Positions 14,977 to 21,297 of a DNA stretch of 21,297 nt are shown here, one piece after another (within the stretch, counting starts at the first letter, position 1; every line of letters starts with the position of its first letter). Origin of the DNA: an uncultured Clostridia bacterium (lineage in GTDB: Bacteria; Bacillota; Clostridia; TANB77; CAG-508); the NCBI GenBank assembly GCA_947630155.1, contig CANRGM010000011.1:1-21297 (forward strand), written 5' to 3'. The translations under genes and the position numbers were made by a program. Below the pieces are notes generated by a model. It saw only the letters and a list, made by a program, of their open reading frames with translations, was not told the origin of the DNA and did not search any database.

Positions 14977-17730
14977 ATGTGTGAAGAAAAGAAAGATTAT
15001 GGTAAAACTTTAAATTTACCTAAAACAGATTTCCCAATGAGAGGAAATTTACCAGAGAATGAACCTAAAATATTTAAAGAGGTTTTTGAAAATGATTTAT
15101 ATGAAAAAATGTTAGAAAAAAATAAGGGAAAAGAACCATTTGTTTTACATGATGGACCACCTTATGCAAATGGTGGTATACATATAGGTCATTCATTAAA
15201 CAAGATTTTAAAAGACACTATAGTAAAATATAAAAATTTAAAAGGATTTTATACTCCATTTATTCCTGGATTTGATACACATGGTATGCCAACAGAAAAA
15301 AAAGCAATTGAAAAACTAGGGTTAAATAGAGATGAAATACCAGTTTCAGAATTTAGAGATTCATGTAAAAGTTTTAATAATGAATATATAGATGTTCAAA
15401 CTAAAGGCTTTAAGAGACTGGGAATTTTGGCAGATTGGAAAAATCCATATATAACTTATCAACCACAAGTTGAAGCAGAACAATTAAAAGTTTTTGGAAC
15501 AATGTATAAAAAGGGATACATATACAAAGGTCTAAAACCAGTATATTGGTGTACTGATTGCGAAACAGCTTTAGCTGAAGCAGAAATTGAGTATAAAGAT
15601 GTTGATTCAGATACAGTATATGTTAAGTTTCCAGTTGTAGAAGGTAATGGATTATTTGATGAAAGAGAAACTTATTTTGTAATATGGACTACAACACCAT
15701 GGACTTTACCAGGAAACACAGGAATTACAGTTAATCCAGAATTTAAATATAGTTTGATTGAAGCTAATGGAGAAAAATTAGTTATTGCCACAGAGCTTGT
15801 AGATAAGGTAATGAAAGAAGCTGAAATTGATGACTATTCTATAATAAAAGAATTTGACGGACTTGAATTAGGAGGAGTTAGGTGTAAACATCCATTCTTA
15901 CCTAGAGAATCAAAGGTAGTTATGGGAAGTGTAGATACAATAGATGTTGATTTAGAAACTGGTACAGGTATGGTTCATACAGCACCTGGGTATGGTAAAG
16001 AAGACTATTTATGTGGACTAAAAAATGGCTTAGAAATGATAGTATGTGTAGATGATAAAGGTCATCAAACTCAAGAAGCAGGACCTTTTGATGGAATGTT
16101 TTATGCAAAATCAAACAAAGAAATTATAAAATGGCTTGATGAGAATGATTTGTTATTAGCAAAGAAAAAAATAAACCACTCATATCCACATTGTTGGAGA
16201 TGTAAAAAGCCAATAATATTTAGAGCTACAAAGCAATGGTTTGCCTCAATAGATAAATTTAGAAAAGATGCTCTAGATCAAATAAAAACAGTTAATTGGA
16301 TACCTGAATGGGGAGAAGAACGTATAACTAGAATGATTGAAGAACGTAATGATTGGTGTATATCTCGTCAAAGAACATGGGGTGTTCCAATTCCAATATT
16401 CTATTGTAAAAATTGCGAAAAAGAGTATGTTACAGATGAAAGTTTAGAAAAGGTTTGTAATTTAGTAAAAGAATATGGAACTAATTGCTGGTATGATTTA
16501 GATGAAAAAGAATTAATGCCAGAAAATTCAAAATGCGAGAATTGTGGTTGTACAGAGTTTAGAAAAGAAACAGATATAATGGATGTATGGTTTGATTCTG
16601 GTTCAACACATCAAAGTGTACTTGTTGAAAGAGGGCTTCCATATCCAGCAGATTTATATTTAGAGGGTGCTGATCAATATAGAGGATGGTTTCAATCTTC
16701 ATTATTAACAGCAATTGCAGTGACAGGAAAGGCTCCATATAAAGAGGTTCTAACACATGGATGGACAGTTGATGCACAAGGTAGACAAATGCATAAATCA
16801 TTAGGAAATGGAATAGATCCACAAGAAGTTGTTGATGAATATGGTGCAGATATATTAAGACTTTGGGTATTATCTTCAGACTATAAGTCAGATGTAAGAT
16901 TATCTAAAGAGATATTAAAACAGGTATCAGAAGTTTATAGAAAAATACGTAATACAGCAAGATATATATTAGGTAATACTGATGATTTTGATGTAAATAG
17001 TCCTGTAAATTATGAAGATCTACAAGAAATAGATAAATGGGCTTTGACAAGATTAAACAAATTAATTGATGAATGTACTAAAGCATATGATGCGTATGAC
17101 TTCAATAAGGCATATCAGGCCATAAATACTTTCTGCGTAGTTGATATGAGTAATTTTTATTTAGACATAATAAAAGATAGATTATATACAGCTAAACCAA
17201 ATTCTATTGAAAGAAGAGCTGCGCAAACAGCTATGTATGAGATATTAAATGCATTAGTTAGAATACTAGCTCCAATGGCATCATTTACAGCAGAAGAAAT
17301 ATGGAAGTATATGAAGCATAAAGTTAATGAAAATGCAGAAAGTGTAATGTTGGAATTTTATCCTACAGTAAATCCAAAATATGAAAATAAAGAATTGGAA
17401 AATAAATGGGATAAAATATTAAAAATAAAAGAAGATGTAGCAAAAAAATTAGAAGAAGCAAGAGCTGCAAAAGTTATAGGACATTCTTTAAATGCAAAAG
17501 TAGTTATATCCTCAGAAAATGACGAATATAAATTCTTGCAAGAAAATAAAGATTTGTTAATGACAGTATTTATAGTATCTGGATTAGAAATTATTAATGG
17601 AAAACCAGATATAAAAGTGGAAATAGCTGATGGTGAAAAATGTGAAAGATGTTGGATGTATTCAACTACAGTTGGTGAAGATAAGGAAAATCCTACTATA
17701 TGTAATAAGTGTAGCGAAGCTTTAAAATAA
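14977..17730 (+). CDS. ileS: Isoleucyl-tRNA synthetase
   Basis: The 917-residue product has the standard bacterial IleRS length and charges tRNA-Ile with isoleucine. Seen: class I HIGH motif at 69-72, the editing (CP1) domain with the TTPWTLPGN segment, and the catalytic-site WFDSGS and GADQYRGWFQSS segments. The KMSKS-loop equivalent reads MHKS (605-608) in QMHKSLGNG. The C-terminal zinc finger has Cys889, Cys892, Cys909 and Cys912. Extra CxxC pairs occur internally (CKNC and CENC, within the region encoded by about 16405-16550). The MHKS form keeps the functional Lys-Ser. I recall it from other clostridial-type IleRS proteins, so it is a variant rather than a defect. AAAGGAGAG precedes the ATG. 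The T-box leader directly upstream confirms tRNA-Ile control. queA follows after 26 bases with no terminator. Confidence 0.97.
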   Translation: MCEEKKDYGKTLNLPKTDFPMRGNLPENEPKIFKEVFENDLYEKMLEKNKGKEPFVLHDGPPYANGGIHIGHSLNKILKDTIVKYKNLKGFYTPFIPGFDTHGMPTEKKAIEKLGLNRDEIPVSEFRDSCKSFNNEYIDVQTKGFKRLGILADWKNPYITYQPQVEAEQLKVFGTMYKKGYIYKGLKPVYWCTDCETALAEAEIEYKDVDSDTVYVKFPVVEGNGLFDERETYFVIWTTTPWTLPGNTGITVNPEFKYSLIEANGEKLVIATELVDKVMKEAEIDDYSIIKEFDGLELGGVRCKHPFLPRESKVVMGSVDTIDVDLETGTGMVHTAPGYGKEDYLCGLKNGLEMIVCVDDKGHQTQEAGPFDGMFYAKSNKEIIKWLDENDLLLAKKKINHSYPHCWRCKKPIIFRATKQWFASIDKFRKDALDQIKTVNWIPEWGEERITRMIEERNDWCISRQRTWGVPIPIFYCKNCEKEYVTDESLEKVCNLVKEYGTNCWYDLDEKELMPENSKCENCGCTEFRKETDIMDVWFDSGSTHQSVLVERGLPYPADLYLEGADQYRGWFQSSLLTAIAVTGKAPYKEVLTHGWTVDAQGRQMHKSLGNGIDPQEVVDEYGADILRLWVLSSDYKSDVRLSKEILKQVSEVYRKIRNTARYILGNTDDFDVNSPVNYEDLQEIDKWALTRLNKLIDECTKAYDAYDFNKAYQAINTFCVVDMSNFYLDIIKDRLYTAKPNSIERRAAQTAMYEILNALVRILAPMASFTAEEIWKYMKHKVNENAESVMLEFYPTVNPKYENKELENKWDKILKIKEDVAKKLEEARAAKVIGHSLNAKVVISSENDEYKFLQENKDLLMTVFIVSGLEIINGKPDIKVEIADGEKCERCWMYSTTVGEDKENPTICNKCSEALK

Positions 17731-17756
17731 GTTATTATGTAAAAAGAAAAGGAAAA

Positions 17757-18794
17757 GTGAAAGTTGAAATGAAAGTATCAGATTTTAACTATAATCTACC
17801 AGAAGAATTAATAGCTCAAACTCCAATAAAAAAAAGAGATGAGTCAAGATTGATGGTATTAAATAGAGAAAATAAGACAATTCAACACAGAATTTTTAAG
17901 GATATATTAGATTATTTAAAACCTGGAGATTGTTTAGTACGAAATAATACTAAGGTCATTCCAGCAAGATTGTATGGTATAAAAGAAGAAACTGGTGTAA
18001 ATGTCGAATTTTTATTATTAAACAGAATTGAAGGCGATATATGGGAAGTAATGGTTCATCCTGGAAGAAGATTAAAACAAGGTGCTAAAGTAATTTTTGG
18101 AAACGGTATTTTAAAGGCTGAAATTTTGGAACATATGGATAATGGAAATAGGAGAGTTAAATTTGAATATAATGGTATTTTTAATGAAATATTAGATCAA
18201 ATAGGACTTATGCCATTGCCACCATATATCAAGGAGAGTTTAAAGGATAAAGAAAGATATCAAACAGTATATGCCAAATATGAGGGATCTGCTGCAGCTC
18301 CAACAGCAGGGTTACACTTTACAGAGGATTTATTAGAACAAATAAAGAATAAAGGAATAGAAATTGCAAATGTAACATTACATGTTGGTATAGGAACATT
18401 TAGACCTGTAAAGGTTGAAAATATTGAAGAACATGATATGCATTCAGAACATTATTATATAAAAAAGGAAGATGCTGATAAAATAAATAAGGCTAAGAAA
18501 AATGGAGGTAGAATTATTTCTATAGGGACAACTTCATGTAGAGTTTTAGAGTCAGTAGCAGATGAAAACGGACTGGTAAAAGAAACTGAGGGTGATACAT
18601 GCATTTTTATTTATCCAGGATATAATTTCAAATGTATAGATTGTCTTATTACAAATTTTCACTTGCCTGAATCAACCTTAATAATGTTGGTTTCTGCTTT
18701 AGCAGGTAAGGATTTTATCATGGATGCTTATAATGAGGCAGTAAAGGAAAAATACAGATTCTTTAGTTTTGGGGATGCAATGTTTATATATTAG
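17757..18794 (+). CDS. queA: S-adenosylmethionine:tRNA ribosyltransferase-isomerase
   Basis: The product transfers and isomerises the ribosyl part of SAM onto the 7-aminomethyl-7-deazaguanine base in tRNA, forming epoxyqueuosine. Family signatures are seen: DESRLMVL, GDCLVRNNTKVIPARL, the YEGSAAAPTAGLHFT stretch, HVGIGTFRPV, GTTSCRVLESV, and the C-terminal TNFHLPESTLIMLVSAL. Start choice: GTG at 17757 has an AGGA only three bases ahead. The ATG at 17769 (MKVSDF) matches the usual QueA N-terminus but its ribosome site is far. The two differ by four residues (345 or 341). The gene is 26 bases after ileS and 73 before tgt, which acts one step earlier in the same pathway. Confidence 0.96.
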   Translation: MKVEMKVSDFNYNLPEELIAQTPIKKRDESRLMVLNRENKTIQHRIFKDILDYLKPGDCLVRNNTKVIPARLYGIKEETGVNVEFLLLNRIEGDIWEVMVHPGRRLKQGAKVIFGNGILKAEILEHMDNGNRRVKFEYNGIFNEILDQIGLMPLPPYIKESLKDKERYQTVYAKYEGSAAAPTAGLHFTEDLLEQIKNKGIEIANVTLHVGIGTFRPVKVENIEEHDMHSEHYYIKKEDADKINKAKKNGGRIISIGTTSCRVLESVADENGLVKETEGDTCIFIYPGYNFKCIDCLITNFHLPESTLIMLVSALAGKDFIMDAYNEAVKEKYRFFSFGDAMFIY

Positions 18795-18867
18795 CTAGTT
18801 TTGATAATGTAAAAAATGAGTTTTATAAGGGAATATAAAATAAAAATAAAAAGAAAGGTAGAATTAA

Positions 18868-19995
18868 ATGAAATCAGCAGTTCAATATGAATTAATACAT
18901 GAAGATAAAATTACTGGAGCAAGACGAGGAGTAATTCATACACCACATGGTGATATTCAAACTCCAGTTTTCATGCCAGTTGGAACACAAGCAACAGTGA
19001 AATCAATGACACCAGAAGAATTAAAAGAAATTGGGGCACAAATAATTTTGTCTAATACATATCATTTATATCTAAGACCCGGAAGTAAACTGGTAAAAGA
19101 AGCAGGAGGCCTTCATAATTTTATGAAATGGGACAGACCTATACTTACTGATAGTGGAGGTTTTCAAGTTTTCAGTTTAGGAGATTTGCGAACTATAAGT
19201 GAAGAAGGCGTAGAGTTTAAATCTCATTTAGATGGTAGTAAACATCTATTTACTCCTGAAAAAGTTATGGAAATCGAGGAAGACTTAGGTGCAGATATCA
19301 TAATGGCTTTTGATGAATGTGTTGAGCATGGAGCAACATATGAATATACAAAACAATCTATGGAAAGAACTACAAGATGGGCTATGCGCTGTAAAAATGC
19401 TCATAAAAACATTGAAAAGCAATCACTATTTGGAATTATTCAAGGAGGGTTTTATAAAGATTTAAGAGATAAAAGCCTAGAAGATTTAATAGCACTTGAT
19501 TTGCCTGGATATGCAATTGGTGGAATAAGTGTTGGTGAACCAAAAGAAGAATTTTTAGATATATTGAGATATACAGCACCTAAAATGCCAGTTAATAAGC
19601 CAAGATATTTAATGGGAGTGGGGACACCTGATTATTTAATAGAAGCAGTAATAGCTGGAATAGATATGTGTGATTGTGTGCTTCCAACAAGAATTGCTAG
19701 AAATGGAACTGCAATGACTTGGAACGGAAAAGTAGTAGTAAGAAATGCAACATATGAAAGGGATTTCACACCTCTTGATTCTGAATGTGATTGTTATACA
19801 TGTAAAAATTATACAAGAGCATATATACGTCATTTAATTAAAGTTAACGAAATTCTAGGAGTACGATTATTAACAATTCATAATCTAAAGTTCTTGACTA
19901 AATTAATGGAAAAGGTTAGAATAGAAATAGAAAATGATAATTTGATAAATTTCAGAGATGATTTTTATAAAAAATATGGCTATACAAAAGAATAG
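18868..19995 (+). CDS. tgt: tRNA-guanine transglycosylase (queuosine pathway)
   Basis: The 375-residue product swaps guanine-34 of GUN-anticodon tRNAs (Asp, Asn, His, Tyr) for preQ1, the substrate later used by QueA. Seen: the general-base Asp95 in DSGGFQVF, substrate-pocket segments GIIQGG and GGISVGEP, nucleophile Asp269 in CDCVLPTR, and zinc ligands Cys307, Cys309, Cys312 and His338. All catalytic and zinc positions fit the bacterial family, not the archaeal form. AAAGGT precedes the ATG. No preQ1-synthesis genes (queC, queD, queE, queF) are in the window. The next gene starts 11 bases after the stop, so the unit probably continues. The frequent downstream yajC is not present. Confidence 0.97.
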   Translation: MKSAVQYELIHEDKITGARRGVIHTPHGDIQTPVFMPVGTQATVKSMTPEELKEIGAQIILSNTYHLYLRPGSKLVKEAGGLHNFMKWDRPILTDSGGFQVFSLGDLRTISEEGVEFKSHLDGSKHLFTPEKVMEIEEDLGADIIMAFDECVEHGATYEYTKQSMERTTRWAMRCKNAHKNIEKQSLFGIIQGGFYKDLRDKSLEDLIALDLPGYAIGGISVGEPKEEFLDILRYTAPKMPVNKPRYLMGVGTPDYLIEAVIAGIDMCDCVLPTRIARNGTAMTWNGKVVVRNATYERDFTPLDSECDCYTCKNYTRAYIRHLIKVNEILGVRLLTIHNLKFLTKLMEKVRIEIENDNLINFRDDFYKKYGYTKE

Positions 19996-20006
19996 GGGGG
20001 CGTTTT

Positions 20007-21297
20007 ATGAACTTAATAGATGAAAGTTACAATAAAAAGAGTGATAGTAAAAAAATTTTATTAGGCTTAACTATTGGAATAATAGTATTGATATTTATTA
20101 TAATAGCTTTGTTAGCATATGTAACTACAATGAAATCAAATAAAATAAAATTGATTGCAGATTCGAAAGAATATAATTATTCTGATTATCTTTTAAATAA
20201 AGATAATGTATATTATATATGGATAGAAGGCTTAACCAAAATTATTCCTTCTAGTGGTTATAGCTATAAAAGTGGGGACATAGATGTTGAAGATGAAAAC
20301 AAATGCTATATAACAAATTCATATGAAAGTACGTTTTTTAATGTAGAATCTAACGAGATTTATAAGGTTATGGAAGAAACTGAAGAAATTGCATTTTACA
20401 CATTAGATAATCCTATTATAAAAGACCAAGGTAAGATTTATATGCCAGTAAGTGCCTTAAATGTTGCAGCAAATTCTGCATTAAATATGGATAACAATGT
20501 ATTTAAAATATCATCAATAGGATATTTGGAAGGATATTATAATCAATCACAATCAGCAACATTTAAACCAGATACTTCTATAGTTTGGGAAACTTCATAT
20601 TCAAATAAAAAATTATTGAAAAATGGACTTGTTATAATAAAAGACGCTTCTGAAAAACTTGGATTAGCTACAATATCAAGTTCTACTGAAACAAAAAATA
20701 AATCTAAGGTAACAACTGTTTCAGCTTCACCAATTATTGCTCCTAAATACAATAGTATAGAATATGTTGAAAAATATAATCAATTAATAGTTGAGTCTGA
20801 AAGTAATACAAAAGGAATTATACAATTATCAGATAATAATGGTAAAGAAACAATTGTAACACCACAATATGATGATATTAAGCCAATCAATGAAAAATTG
20901 TTTTTAGTAAGCAAATCAACCAAAAATTCTGAAAATTCAACAAAAGATGGTACAAAGAAATATGGAATTGTGGGATTAGATGAAGAGGAAATATTGCCGA
21001 TAGAATATAATGAAATTGGTATTGATTTGACAAAATTTACAAATAATGATTTAAATAATAGGTATATTATTTATGATAATTTGATACCTGTAAAAAAAGA
21101 CAAATTATGGGGATTTGTAGATTTGAATGGTAAAGTTGTTATAAAACTGGAGTATGATGATTTAGGATGTTCTAGTTCAAATTCCAGCAATAATGTTTTA
21201 ATAGTTCCAGAATTAAATGCTATAGTTGTAAAGAAAGATAATAAATATGGTTTGATAACAAAGAAGAATTTAGTATTGGCAAAAAATATTTTTTCAA
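20007..21297 (+). CDS. Membrane-anchored WG-repeat-like protein, 3' end outside window
   Basis: The frame is open from ATG 20007 to the window end (430 codons, no stop). AGGGGGGC (19994-20001) overlaps the tgt stop and sits five bases ahead. A basic N-terminus and one membrane helix (about 17-41) indicate an outward-facing protein. Residues about 130-168 (IYMPVSALNVAANSALNM) resemble the stalk domain of copper-amine-oxidase N-terminal type, a common surface module. From about 240 there are degenerate WG-type repeats: KYGIVGLDEEE (318-), LWGFVDLNGKVVIKLEYDD (367-385) and KYGLITKKN (413-). Such repeats form beta-rich binding folds; no enzyme function is implied. Its place at the end of a queuosine operon is unusual, and I assign no role. 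Confidence 0.85.
   Translation, partial: MNLIDESYNKKSDSKKILLGLTIGIIVLIFIIIALLAYVTTMKSNKIKLIADSKEYNYSDYLLNKDNVYYIWIEGLTKIIPSSGYSYKSGDIDVEDENKCYITNSYESTFFNVESNEIYKVMEETEEIAFYTLDNPIIKDQGKIYMPVSALNVAANSALNMDNNVFKISSIGYLEGYYNQSQSATFKPDTSIVWETSYSNKKLLKNGLVIIKDASEKLGLATISSSTETKNKSKVTTVSASPIIAPKYNSIEYVEKYNQLIVESESNTKGIIQLSDNNGKETIVTPQYDDIKPINEKLFLVSKSTKNSENSTKDGTKKYGIVGLDEEEILPIEYNEIGIDLTKFTNNDLNNRYIIYDNLIPVKKDKLWGFVDLNGKVVIKLEYDDLGCSSSNSSNNVLIVPELNAIVVKKDNKYGLITKKNLVLAKNIFS

Noticed and set aside
16789..16800. Loss of the KMSKS motif in IleRS (MHKS) as a sign of an inactive enzyme
   Set aside because: The Lys-Ser pair and following LGNG are kept, all other IleRS motifs are present, and this form is one I know from clostridial-type IleRS.

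Overview
The window is an ordinary-looking chromosomal segment from a very AT-rich, low-G+C Gram-positive bacterium, most likely a member of the Clostridia. The evidence is AGGAGG-type ribosome sites, TTGACA/TATAAT promoters, a T-box leader on ileS, a class A penicillin-binding protein with a PASTA domain, and protein sequences that read as clostridial homologues. TGA acts as a stop (dprA ends on it), so the standard bacterial code applies. No tRNA, rRNA, insertion sequence, prophage or CRISPR array is visible.

Layout, left to right. (1) 1-3149: the 3' end of a copper-exporting P-type ATPase (copA), endonuclease III (nth), and an ECF-like sigma factor with a long C-terminal extension carrying two predicted membrane segments. 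All read rightward with short gaps, and a strong hairpin follows at 3198-3242. (2) 3295-5526: a membrane-anchored von Willebrand A (MIDAS) protein reading rightward, facing a 97-residue beta-rich small protein reading leftward. A 22-bp hairpin between them probably terminates both. (3) 5683-9590: dxs (isoprenoid precursor synthesis), folD (one-carbon folate metabolism, with a near-consensus promoter) and a short dprA. A structured leader with two mutually exclusive hairpins precedes dprA. (4) 9737-14515: a class A PBP with a PASTA domain and a Gly/Asn/Thr-rich tail, then a membrane FtsH protease with some atypical active-site loop residues. (5) 14531-21297: promoter, T-box leader with an Ile (ATT) specifier candidate, ileS, queA, tgt, and a membrane-anchored WG-repeat-like protein cut by the window end.

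How the genes work together. The last block looks like one transcription unit in which charging of tRNA-Ile would control not only IleRS but also two queuosine-tRNA modification enzymes. The first block joins a DNA-repair gene to a probably membrane-tethered sigma factor, with a surface vWA protein immediately downstream that could be its target or partner; this is inference. The centre is housekeeping metabolism and envelope growth in small units. I see no clear new defence or mobile system. The best leads are the tethered sigma factor/vWA pair, the dprA leader, the T-box control of queuosine genes, and the small internally repeated protein.
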